Position numbers and translations under genes: made by a program. Below are positions 31,159 through 40,516 of a stretch of DNA of 64,000 bases, piece after piece. The stretch comes from Melanopsichium pennsylvanicum (taxonomy: Eukaryota; Basidiomycota; Ustilaginomycetes; Ustilaginales): contig OAPG01000004.1 of NCBI GenBank assembly GCA_900208305.1, forward strand, positions 186,001-250,000. Reading direction: 5' to 3'. The notes beneath the pieces were generated by a model. That model was not told the DNA's origin. It saw nothing but the letters and a program-made list of their open reading frames with translations, and ran no database searches. Each line of letters opens with the position of its first letter. Within the stretch, counting starts at the first letter, position 1.

Positions 31159-31567
31159 GCAGCTTCGTCCGCGAATAGACAGTTGCACTATTTACACCAA
31201 GTCACGTTTGTTTATTATTGTAGAGTATGGCCGATTGTTACGTGTAGGACGATCTTCGATTACGTGTGGCCCATGTTCTCTTTCTCGTTTTGTTCAGTCT
31301 TGCTCATCATATATTCGGGCTTTTTGTTGACCGCAGATTATATGTCCTACACATCATACTCAAGGGTTATAAGATGCTCTCGGGACAATATCTTATCACA
31401 ACGAAGCCTTCAATTTCTGATGCGCTCTGTGGTATATCTCTGTGATGATATGGAATGAGTGCTGATCAGCACATCGCTTGATCCGAAACTGCTGTCGGAT
31501 TAGCCGATTTTGCTGACTGACCAGCACTTGGCGCAGAAACACAAGTCTCCTCGCCCGCATCTCTGGC
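31159..31567. other. convergent 3' region
   Basis: Separates the 3' ends of the malic enzyme gene (+) and the 560-codon gene (-). It is AT-richer than its surroundings and should hold both polyadenylation regions. No gene is seen. Confidence 0.5.
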
Positions 31568-33250
31568 CTAGATTGCTAGACCAAATTGAGTCTGGCTATC
31601 CTTGCCCACCGGCATCGTGACGTCCCCCTGAGATCCATATTGATGTGTTCTAACGCTTCTAAAAGCCCATCCTTGCCCAACATCCACACTTGTCCTCGGA
31701 TAGTTAGCGTACAGCTCCTCGTTCGACACAAGCTCAAAGCTCGACATCAGGGCCGACTGCCTCCTTGATGTGCTGCCATTACCGCTACTCCCAACTTCTT
31801 TATCTTCGTCTTCTTCCACAATCTGTCCGATCCCGCCATACGCACTCTTTCCGCTGCGTAGCAAGGTCATCGAGTTGCCTGATGTGGAAGCATTGAGCTG
31901 AGGAACTGATTTTCTGCGCACGACAGCGTAGGCTTTGCTACTGCGCCGAGGAGGAGGTTGTGGGCCCTCCCGCGGCGTATCTGCCCTGGTTCTTGTTCTT
32001 GCGCTGTCTAGTGAATAACTTCCTCTCGAGACTCCCGCCAGGTTAGTGTTGGAAGACGATCGAGCAGGCAATCGCAAATTTTGGTCATCCATGCTCTGCC
32101 TCACTCGAGATTCGTTGCGTGCGCGGGTACTTGATGAGGGCGGCAAAGGAGGCGCGAACTCGATAGAAGTGGCGATGTGGTGTTTGTTTCGACGCCTTCG
32201 GACCAGATCGGAAAAGCTTCTAGAGCGAGATGGTTTGGGTGGTACGACCCAATTAGTTACTTGTTCCGAGACTGCTGGTGCTGGTAAGGGGATTGAAGCT
32301 CCTTTGCCTTTTGGATCTGCTTGAAATGCAAGTTCTCCATTCGAGCGAGACTTTCGGAACCGGCCAAAGGTCAGAAACCCAAACCTAGGCTTCGATCGAT
32401 CTTTCGTACCGCGCCACGAGTTGCTAGACAGCGATGCTTCCGTCATATCTAGGAACGACTTTTCTCCGTTTGGCACACTCGCTGACCTCGCGTGAAGCGA
32501 TATAGCAAGCTTAGAGGACGTGGGGCTTGAGGATGCAACAGAAGTTGAAGTTGTAGCAGTATTTGGTTCGAGCGGCCTATCACAGCCCATCTCACAGCAA
32601 ATGCATGGACATAGACCTGTAGCGTATGGCGATCTATTGGTTCCCCTTGGATTCGGAAATCTAGTCAGTCCTGTCAAGGTCGTAAAAATCTCTCTTTTAA
32701 TGCTACCTGTCGGATCATAGCTTTCCGTCAACCTTGTCTGCAAGGTTCTATAGACGTCTTTCTTGTGCTTTTCTAAAAGATCTTTCGCATCAAAATCTCG
32801 CGCTTCCGCTGCTGTCGAGCTCTCGAGATGGACTCCTCTAGAAGTATGGGCGATGTTGGCAGCCCGCAGAGTCGCAGTCGGGGGTAAGATAGTGTCGATT
32901 ATAACGCAATCAGGAAGGACGCGGACGGCGGTCTGGATATCTGACGTTGGAACAAAGTTGACCAAAGTTGGATGTTCGATGACAAGTGCGGTCCCCTCTC
33001 GACGGCGCTTGATGGTATCGTATCCGACTATCTGTGACTCGACAATCTCGACTCTGGGGGTAGATGCGGACGGTGAAGACGCGTTGGGACTAGAAGACGT
33101 AGAGGTTTCAATGAATGTGCTGGTAGCGGCGGTGGTCGAGGTGGTTGGAAACTGATCGAGAATGGGGTGACAGGATGAAGCTCGTGAGTCCGCCCCTTTA
33201 GCACCTTTGGGGAAGGCTTCATCCTGGCGCAGTTGTTGAACTTTCATCAT
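31568..33250 (-). CDS. conserved-looking protein of unknown function with Cys cluster
   Basis: From the ATG at 33250 the frame has 560 codons. Residues about 65-205 look folded (a YDTIKRRREG segment, then alternating hydrophobic and charged strands around PDCVIIDTILPPT). A Cys cluster, GLCPCICCEMGC, sits near 211-222. The rest is Ser/Arg-rich with basic patches (RRRRNK near the middle) and probably disordered. I do not recognise the family. The 5' end is uncertain: the frame stays open upstream to 33445 without an ATG and reads coding-like there (for example PPPDAVFVTIITGLQ), so the true N-terminus may lie in an upstream exon, possibly beginning at the ATG at 33660, which is closely followed by a GTGAGT donor. 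The chosen start is therefore the first in-frame ATG only. Confidence 0.65.
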   Translation of the reverse strand: MMKVQQLRQDEAFPKGAKGADSRASSCHPILDQFPTTSTTAATSTFIETSTSSSPNASSPSASTPRVEIVESQIVGYDTIKRRREGTALVIEHPTLVNFVPTSDIQTAVRVLPDCVIIDTILPPTATLRAANIAHTSRGVHLESSTAAEARDFDAKDLLEKHKKDVYRTLQTRLTESYDPTGSIKREIFTTLTGLTRFPNPRGTNRSPYATGLCPCICCEMGCDRPLEPNTATTSTSVASSSPTSSKLAISLHARSASVPNGEKSFLDMTEASLSSNSWRGTKDRSKPRFGFLTFGRFRKSRSNGELAFQADPKGKGASIPLPAPAVSEQVTNWVVPPKPSRSRSFSDLVRRRRNKHHIATSIEFAPPLPPSSSTRARNESRVRQSMDDQNLRLPARSSSNTNLAGVSRGSYSLDSARTRTRADTPREGPQPPPRRSSKAYAVVRRKSVPQLNASTSGNSMTLLRSGKSAYGGIGQIVEEDEDKEVGSSGNGSTSRRQSALMSSFELVSNEELYANYPRTSVDVGQGWAFRSVRTHQYGSQGDVTMPVGKDSQTQFGLAI

Positions 33251-34322
33251 GGCTGAACCTGTCGATACCGCATAGGCGGTGGGTGAGCAGGAGTGGATAA
33301 GGTTAGGACAATAATAAACAGAGTGAATATCGAAGGCTAGGTATGTGTACCTTGCAGCGAACCAGCGTACCTGCAGACCTGTGATGATAGTTACGAAGAC
33401 GGCGTCTGGAGGAGGTATTGAGAAAGCCCTAAGACGAGGTGAGGATTATAACCTAGAGCAGCGGGTGCGAGCTAAGCGGCAAGGGGCCCACTCACAAGTG
33501 GCACGATGCCAGTTCTTTAGTGGAGCAACACCCGATGTCAACTTGCCGAACCACGCCTACCTTGATCTCGCCAAATCCCACATGCAGTACGCTGTGACGC
33601 ACACCCGAGCCACGCTCCACGCTCCTCATAAGCAAAATCACTCACTTTCGCCGAGGCCATGACAGAGTAAAGAATAGCATACTTATACAGTACACTTGGC
33701 TGGTTCGAAACCACATAATTTGCTAGAGTAACATGCGAAGTTGATGCATGGCGTATGTGTCGTAGAGTGTTTCACCTTATTCCTCAGCTAAGGAATGTCC
33801 GTCGTCATCCAAGACCAAATCAGGCACCTCGTCAGAGGTTCTTAGAAATACTGGTGTAAATTATTGAATTGAGAACCCGTTGCCGTCATCCGGTTGCAGT
33901 TTTGACAACCACCGAAAGCGCGTAAAAGAAGAAGAAAGAGGGCGAGGCTTCAGAAGGCTAAATTTCCGCCTACAGCATTTATTTACTATAATTCATGCAA
34001 ACTTTACCATAAAAAGTGATATAGTGCGATGAGTAAAATGGGTTGGGCGAGATAGATGCTCCTGCCGAGCTTCAATTCCCGTACTGCACAACAGTGCTCT
34101 CCTAAGTTCGATGCTGGGTGACGTCTCGCTTCTACAATTCTTCTTCCGCCCCCTGGCACTTCTTCTATGACATCGCAATCTCCCACTCGGAAGAAGCTCG
34201 ACATTTGTACGAATCATTTTACACAGGTCATCATTGCGATAGTGCTTGCAGCCTCAATTTCCCGATGCTGTACAACATTGGACGGTTTCGAGGAGTATCG
34301 TAAGCAAAATTAACTCACCCAA
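33251..34322. other. possible 5' exons of the 560-codon gene; otherwise non-coding
   Basis: The left 200 bases continue the frame of the 560-codon gene on the minus strand. Candidate splice signals on that strand include GTGAGT just after an ATG at 33660 and GTAGGC near 33553, but I could not join them in frame with confidence. The remainder is the 3' flank of the RhoGEF gene. Confidence 0.35.
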
Positions 34323-37300
34323 CTAGCTCGCAGTACCATCAGCTCCTTCGCGCACCTCCCCAGACGCAAGGTTGACCGACACGTGGCTTCCATTGGCTGC
34401 TGCCTCATCTACACTCGCAGTCGATGCGTTTCCGTTGGGCATGGAACTACGTAGCCGAGCACCAAACTTGTCGTTGCGCTGCCTGGCGTGCATTTGCGCC
34501 ACTGCGGTTTGCATCGACTCTGGAGCGGTTGACATCGAGGTAGATGAGAGAGGTTCGCTCAGACGACCACTGACGCCGGGCTTGGTCGTGCGCAGGGCAG
34601 CGCGATTGCCTTTGTGCTGTGGGGTGCTTCCACGTGGTCGACGGACGGAATTAGAGTTAGTGGTAGCCCCGGTGGTAGCTGTAGTGAAGGCTGCATCCGT
34701 GGTTGCTGCTGTAGTGGTGCGATACGTGGCTCGCGAGGCTTGGTAAGGATCGCTCCGCCGGCCAGAAGCTTTCGCCTGAGCATTTGGTGCAGTGCTGGCC
34801 TGAACACCGGCGATGCCTCGACTTGGCTCAATTCGGTCACCCCAGTAGGTGAAGCTAAGCTTGGTCGACCTGACGTACTTTCCATTCGCTACTTGACCTT
34901 CCACACCACCGCTGCTACCCGAATAACTGCTGCAAGTGACACTACTACTGGCGCTACTGACACTCGATCCATCGTCCGCATCTTCATCTTCATCATCTTC
35001 CTCATCCACTTCATGACTTGTCGGTAGCCCATCGGTCAAATCATCCTTTGTCCATTCTCCCTGTCTGAGGGATGTAGCGTTACGCCACGCGACAACAGAC
35101 ACGAACTTGTAGAGGTTCCTTGTCTTGGCCCTCAAGGTCGTATTACGCAGTGCTTTGAGCCTCTCCCTACTGTCCTTGGTGCGTGCAGTGAAGTCGCTTG
35201 CCTCTGCTGCGTCTGCATTATCGGCGATGTTGCGGAGAGCGGCGGTACTGATCATAGGCAATGCGGTCACGCCGATGCGCTGACACTTGATCTCGACGTC
35301 AGAAAAGCGCACCAGCCAGAGATCCTTCTTGCTACCCATAGAAGGAGCCTTCGAAGAACCGGTATGTTCGGACGAAAGGAAGTCTGAAAGGCGTCGATAG
35401 GACCGCTTGTTTCGCAACGCAGCGCGTAGGCCAGATGCATTGATTGAAGTGCTACCCGATCTCCCACCGCGTTGAGTGCTTCCATTGCCCTCTGTAGCGC
35501 TCTCCCCACCCTCACTGTCAGACATATACGTATCCTTGGGCGCAGACTCGGAAAGGGTCCTCCTCGCGTGCTCATCATACAGAGCCATTTCTTCGATCAA
35601 CATCCGATCCGATCGAGGTCTCAACACCCGTCTATCCGTGATCCCGTCAATGCGCGCAAAACAATCCCTTATCTTGTCCCTCTCCTCCGCTCCAACCTTC
35701 TCGTCTTCAATGCTCCTCACCAACCTCTCCACTTCGACCACCATCGCCACTGTACTCTCGAACTCGTGCGTCGACGGATCCGTGTGGAACAACAAGTTCT
35801 GAAACAACAGCGGATACTTGAGCAATCTCTGAAATGGCATGGAAGAAAAGATGCTCAGTCCGGCGTAACCATACGAGGCAGCACAGGCTTCCAACGCCGC
35901 TACTGTGCGACCCAACCCAACTGTATTGCTAAGTCGTTCCTTTTTGAGACGCTTGCCGCGAAAGGCGCGTTCCATCAGAGCCGCTTCCTCCAACTCCTCC
36001 ATGGCACGCTGGAGATGGCAGACGTATGAAGCATAGTGTTCAAGGATGTGAGAGTACTTCATAAACACATCGGCTAAGCTTCGTACCAGGGGCCATTGTT
36101 CCTCGTAGCGTGCTTTGAGCGCGTCGGACAAGAGACCATGGGCTTTGACAAGCCCTTCCGATATGGCTATGAGTACTTCGCGAAGTGAGGGTGGAAGTGG
36201 TACGGTGAGGCGAAACGGGTCCGAATCGCTGGTGTTGGACTTGGAAGAGAGCGAGCGGAGCTTTTGCGCTTTGGACACTTTGTTATTACTCTTGATGGGG
36301 AGAGGGACAGACATGTATCCAGGCGTGCTTCGGTCGCGGGTTGCGGTTGTGCCGAGGCCTAGACCAAGACCAAAGGACGCGTCAATGCGAGGATGTGCGC
36401 CGCTGACGCTGGTCGAATACGGGCTGCGTGAGCCTGCCGCATGCTGAGCATCCCACTGCGACCGAGTGTTCCGTATTGCAGAGTCGGCAGAATTGAGTCT
36501 GGTAGCCGAGACATCCGACATGAAGCGGGCAGCTATGGGAAGGTCGCCGTTTGAGCTCATCTCTGACCCAATTTTTGCGCCCGAGGCATTTGCTGTCAAC
36601 TTCCCATGTGACAAAGTAGCTGCCTGAGGCGTCGACGACCAGTCCCTGTTGCCTGACCCACCGATTGGACTCGTAGCAATTGAGGCTGCCGGTGGAGGCA
36701 ACACCCTTTCTGGGTCAAACTCTTCAGGATGAATCAAAGCATCAATATAAAGATCCCTAGCCTTCTCTAGTTCGATAACGTATCTCTCCTCACTTGCTAC
36801 GATCTCCCACAACACTTCTTGCCGCGTCCTCTCTCGCGGCCCAAGATTCCTGACGAGCTCTTCGTGCGTCATCTCGCTCCACGTGGGGCAGCAGAATGAT
36901 CGGGCCGTAGCCCTGCCGAAATCAGGAAAGGCGACAGGCTCCATTGAGCCTGTAGGCGAGACTGGATCGACGCTATTCCTTCGGCTAGTTGCACGACTAC
37001 TGGTAGAGCCAGAGTAGCTTGTGCGCATCGGCACGGAGGTGCGTGTGGGAAATTGTAGCGGGTCTCTCGCTGGATCCGAGCTTTTGATGGGAGATGCTCG
37101 GCCGCTATAAGCGATATCGAAGGACGCCCCTCTCCCAATCGAAATGGGTGCGTCACGGGTACGGCTTTCTACATTTGACGGAGTGCAAAAGGCGTTCGAG
37201 GGTTCGCCGCTCGAAGTAGGACCGCTCGAATACGAATAGCTTCTACGGTTTGTTGACCGTCCCGAAGCATGACTTGATTTCGATGATCTAGCGTGACTTG

Positions 37301-38060
37301 ACGAGCCCTTCTCGCGAGAAATGTGAGCATTACTAGAAGTCAAATTGTGGCTGGCATCGCTCGCAGCTGATCTTGTCCAAGTGCGAGCTCTTGCTTGACT
37401 TGCAGCAGTGGGCCTGGCAAAGCTGCTGCCTGCATTGAAAGGGTTATCGTTTGAGCTGGTACGAGAGAGAGGCTGGGAAATGGCCAGGCGTGAGAGCTGT
37501 GCGCTTTGTGCTGGCGATGCTGAGCGTTGCTTCTGTGGCGAGGGAGCGAAAGCGACCGATTTGCTAGCTTGAGCCGTGGAGGAAGCGTTCTGGCTCCCTG
37601 AGCTTGCCTTACGCTGATCTTTGTTTGGAGGAGATCTAGGATTGCTGCTAGAGTCGGAGGCAGCAGGCACGAAGGACAGAGTCGTATCTGCCGGTAGGCT
37701 CGATCCAGGGATGCGACTTGGCACGGAGGGAGGAATAGAGGAAGAAAGTGCGGATTCAGAAGGTTGAAGCGGCACGTTGGAGAGTGGCGATTCAGCTGAG
37801 AGTATGGACATCGTCAGTCGGGGTGCGGTTGTAGCATGGTTTGAGGCATGGGAGGGTATCGGTTGCGATGGTGCGAAGCCTTCGGATCTGGCAACAAGAG
37901 CTTTTGTGCGGCCTACAGAGTTGTCCGGTGGGTGGATAGCAGAGGCTTGTGAAGGCGCGGCCAAGTCTTGCTTTTCGGATCGATCAAAAGGAGCATTTGT
38001 GGTTGGCTTGGTAGGCGAAGTGGGCCCTGCCACCGAGAAGCGAGAAAAGAACCTCTTCAT
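34323..38060 (-). CDS. Rho guanine nucleotide exchange factor (Dbl-homology domain)
   Basis: The protein has 1245 residues and is predicted to load GTP on Rho-family GTPases. The first ~400 residues are Ser/Pro/Thr-rich and disordered. A Dbl-homology domain starts near residue 408 with RQEVLWEIVASEERYVIELE (first conserved helix), is interrupted by a ~175-residue low-complexity insert, and resumes near 620 with SLREVLIAISEGLVKAHGLL; the signature helix SSMPFQRLLKYPLLFQNLL lies near 735-755. A PH-like segment follows near 905-985 (WLVRFSDVEIKC, RNLYKFVSVVAW), itself split by inserts. The tail is acidic (EEDDEDEDADD) then Ser/Thr-rich. The ATG at 38058-38060 gives MKRFFSRFSVAG. It is divergent from the SAP30-like gene. 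Polarised growth or cytokinesis is the expected process. Confidence 0.8.
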   Translation of the reverse strand: MKRFFSRFSVAGPTSPTKPTTNAPFDRSEKQDLAAPSQASAIHPPDNSVGRTKALVARSEGFAPSQPIPSHASNHATTAPRLTMSILSAESPLSNVPLQPSESALSSSIPPSVPSRIPGSSLPADTTLSFVPAASDSSSNPRSPPNKDQRKASSGSQNASSTAQASKSVAFAPSPQKQRSASPAQSAQLSRLAISQPLSRTSSNDNPFNAGSSFARPTAASQARARTWTRSAASDASHNLTSSNAHISREKGSSSHARSSKSSHASGRSTNRRSYSYSSGPTSSGEPSNAFCTPSNVESRTRDAPISIGRGASFDIAYSGRASPIKSSDPARDPLQFPTRTSVPMRTSYSGSTSSRATSRRNSVDPVSPTGSMEPVAFPDFGRATARSFCCPTWSEMTHEELVRNLGPRERTRQEVLWEIVASEERYVIELEKARDLYIDALIHPEEFDPERVLPPPAASIATSPIGGSGNRDWSSTPQAATLSHGKLTANASGAKIGSEMSSNGDLPIAARFMSDVSATRLNSADSAIRNTRSQWDAQHAAGSRSPYSTSVSGAHPRIDASFGLGLGLGTTATRDRSTPGYMSVPLPIKSNNKVSKAQKLRSLSSKSNTSDSDPFRLTVPLPPSLREVLIAISEGLVKAHGLLSDALKARYEEQWPLVRSLADVFMKYSHILEHYASYVCHLQRAMEELEEAALMERAFRGKRLKKERLSNTVGLGRTVAALEACAASYGYAGLSIFSSMPFQRLLKYPLLFQNLLFHTDPSTHEFESTVAMVVEVERLVRSIEDEKVGAEERDKIRDCFARIDGITDRRVLRPRSDRMLIEEMALYDEHARRTLSESAPKDTYMSDSEGGESATEGNGSTQRGGRSGSTSINASGLRAALRNKRSYRRLSDFLSSEHTGSSKAPSMGSKKDLWLVRFSDVEIKCQRIGVTALPMISTAALRNIADNADAAEASDFTARTKDSRERLKALRNTTLRAKTRNLYKFVSVVAWRNATSLRQGEWTKDDLTDGLPTSHEVDEEDDEDEDADDGSSVSSASSSVTCSSYSGSSGGVEGQVANGKYVRSTKLSFTYWGDRIEPSRGIAGVQASTAPNAQAKASGRRSDPYQASRATYRTTTAATTDAAFTTATTGATTNSNSVRRPRGSTPQHKGNRAALRTTKPGVSGRLSEPLSSTSMSTAPESMQTAVAQMHARQRNDKFGARLRSSMPNGNASTASVDEAAANGSHVSVNLASGEVREGADGTAS

Positions 38061-38968
38061 GGTGAGTGGAAACGTATTTGGGGCTGATCAGCAATGCGGC
38101 TGCGGGGACCAGCTGTATCGGGCGTGTGCTTTGTGGAGACGATCTTGAAATCGCAGTTCAGGCTAGCGTCTAGGAATTCCAGAATAGAGGAAATCTTGGC
38201 TGAGACTCCATGACGGTGAAGTTGATTACTGATAGCGAAAGCGTACGCCTGTCGATATCAAAGTTAAGTCTGACTTGTCAGTGAGATGAAGGGAGTAGGG
38301 TGGTTGCTCTCGAAGTTAGGCTGTGTTTGGGAAGCGCGGCTGTGGGAACAGGCTGGTGTTAGATGTGATGAAAAAGGGGCACAACCGAGTGACCAACATA
38401 CACGTATCACGGCGGCGAGACCAATGCTATCCCTTTGCTACGTAGTTGTGATGATGGAGAGGCAGAAGTTGTGTGGGAGAGGCGGTATGCACGAGCAGCA
38501 CTGCTGTATACTGGGCAGTGCAATACAAAACAGTACAGGAGATGTGCTCGTGTGATTTCTGAAAGGGGGTGTTGAATGCGTGATGTCGAAAAAAGAAAGC
38601 TCGGATGCAGTGATTGCTACTCAGGGTCCAGCCTAAGAGTTAAGTTCCAATTCAAAAGGCTAAACAACAGAATAATAATGATCATATCGTATTACATGCC
38701 TAATTTCTTGGTTAACATACCAGAAAAATGAGTTTCGACACAAAATCATGTCGGAAGTCGGAAGTCGGATCTTGCGCCCTTAATCGTGAATGTAAGTTAC
38801 ATTACACTGTAAGTGACTGTACAAGCATCCGTCCAACATGGTCGTTTGATCTTGTCCTCCAGGGTGACCTTCATTGACCATCAGTTCACCTGATTTCCAT
38901 CGCTCTCTTCAGCGCTAATCGAAAACTTCTAGCAGTCAAGTCGAGCATTATCAAATCACATCTTCAAT
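38061..38968. other. divergent promoter region, RhoGEF and SAP30-like genes
   Basis: Intergenic region between two genes transcribed away from each other. It includes the short palindromic word GTAAGTTAC near 38792-38800. No gene is seen. Confidence 0.5.
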
Positions 38969-39658
38969 ATGGCCCCAAACGATGACTCCAGGTCAAAGGA
39001 TAAGACAAAAGCCAACGACGACGTTGAACGAGGTACGCTTCAACCCTTCTGTGTCGAGACTGGTAATCATATGCTCGCCCTGACATCCGTACTCACACTA
39101 CTTTCCATCCCCTGCTTTCACATTCTCATTCACTAAAACACTCTAGAACCTGTCGTAGACTTCTCCACATTGGCCCCAGAGGTCGTCCAGTCGTACATCT
39201 CATTCTTTGACCTAGCCCACTCCTACCCACCGATCGACTCTTCTACTACTACATCATCATCCTCTACTTCCGCATCTCGTAAGCGTAAAGGCCGTCTTGC
39301 CTCTCCGACACCTGCTGCCTCTCGAAAGCGTACCGCAGCAGAAATTAGTGCAGCTGAAACATCGGCCGCTTATGGCGTCAATACACCCAAGACATCTGTC
39401 AATGAGGACAATGAGCTAGCTTGCCCACCACACTTCTTCGACGCGGATGCAGCAACAAACTACCTCAGCACAGTGGCGAGTCACCACTTTGCAAATCAGC
39501 CAGCTCCAAAGGAAGGCGAAGTGGTGGTTGGATTCTTGTACAAATGCAGAGCAAAGGGCGAACTGAATCGTCCTCTTGCTCACTACCGCCTCAGTGATGG
39601 CGCTTCAGAAAAGACACGGTTGCTGACGGCAGAACGGCCGGCTCAGCGCAGCAAATAG
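38969..39658 (+). CDS. SAP30-like Sin3-binding protein, spliced
   Basis: I propose join(38969..39032, 39147..39658), giving 191 residues. Exon 1 (MAPNDDSRSKDKTKANDDVE) ends at a GTACGC donor; the 114-base intron ends at CACTCTAG and restores the frame exactly. The product fits the SAP30 Sin3-binding domain: a first helix VDFSTLAPEVVQSYISFF, and later a pair reading YLSTVASHHFANQ then GEVVVGFLYKCRAK, which corresponds to the family's HF-x-E-x-x-V-x-x-F pattern. SAP30 bridges Sin3 and histone deacetylase in transcriptional repression in the nucleus. Between the two halves is a ~65-residue Ser/Thr/Ala/Lys-rich insert with KRKGR, a likely nuclear signal, which is unusual. Identification is by motif reading, so moderately sure. 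Confidence 0.65.
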
Positions 39659-40516
39659 AAAGCATCGTAGCACATCCGCGTGATCATCTTCTCTGCTCGT
39701 CATTGTACGATATCCTTCATACCCGAAGCAATGCGCTCCATTCTTGTCCGGCCTCAAAACCCGTCGTCTCATCTTGTCCCCGTTGCCTCCCATATCCCAG
39801 TGTACCCCATGTCTTTTCCCAACATGCAACTTGCATGTGCTGGATCCGAAGCTACGCTCTCCAGCGCACGAGTTCCAGGATTACTTGAAGGATAAAGACT
39901 GTGACGTGGATCGGGAATTATGCTGCACAGTATCCGATCCGCGAACATCACGTGTCTCGCGCCGAGCAACCGTCAGTTGCTAGCGCCCCATTTGCCCGCT
40001 TTCATCATGTTTGTCTGACCCGATCTGCACAAAAGCAGACGCGCAAATACATAGAGTACCGATTTCTGCAGAAAACCGATCCACTGCCAGCAATTGTCGC
40101 CTGCAACTCCAGAAAGTAAGGTTAGCCAGCAAAAAAAGTGCTTCCTGGAAATCGGGTGTCACAGGAGCGCTTTTGGAATCTCTCTCTTTCCCTTTCTCGT
40201 TCGCGCCAACCAACCAAACGACTAACCAACGCACCTTCCTTGCTTCGGTTTCTCTTTCTCCACCTCGGTTGTCTCAGCTATCTCCACGCCAAAGGTCCAA
40301 GATTGACTCTTGACATTATCTGGATCCCGGCTCGAAGTCGAGCTTTGGATTCTCTTGCTGCATGACCAAACGCTTCCTCGTCAGCAACCGTCAGTCCAGT
40401 CTTTTCAGTTCGCCTTTACCAGTTCTTTACTTCGGCCGTCGGCAATCACTACCTTACCATCAACACCTTGCCAATTACCGCACTAGCACGGCCGGCTTAT
40501 CCGTATTGGATCCACC
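39659..40516. other. intergenic region upstream of the PHD-finger gene
   Basis: No gene is seen. The right part is C/T-rich leader sequence with several T/C runs before the ATG at 40517. Confidence 0.5.

Noticed and set aside
33700..33714. tRNA B-box-like GGTTCGAAACC
   Set aside because: No T-stem pairing, no A-box upstream, no cloverleaf possible.
34080..34135. 5S rRNA-like words (GCTGGGTGAC)
   Set aside because: Only one short match; the internal control region and closing stem of 5S rRNA are absent.
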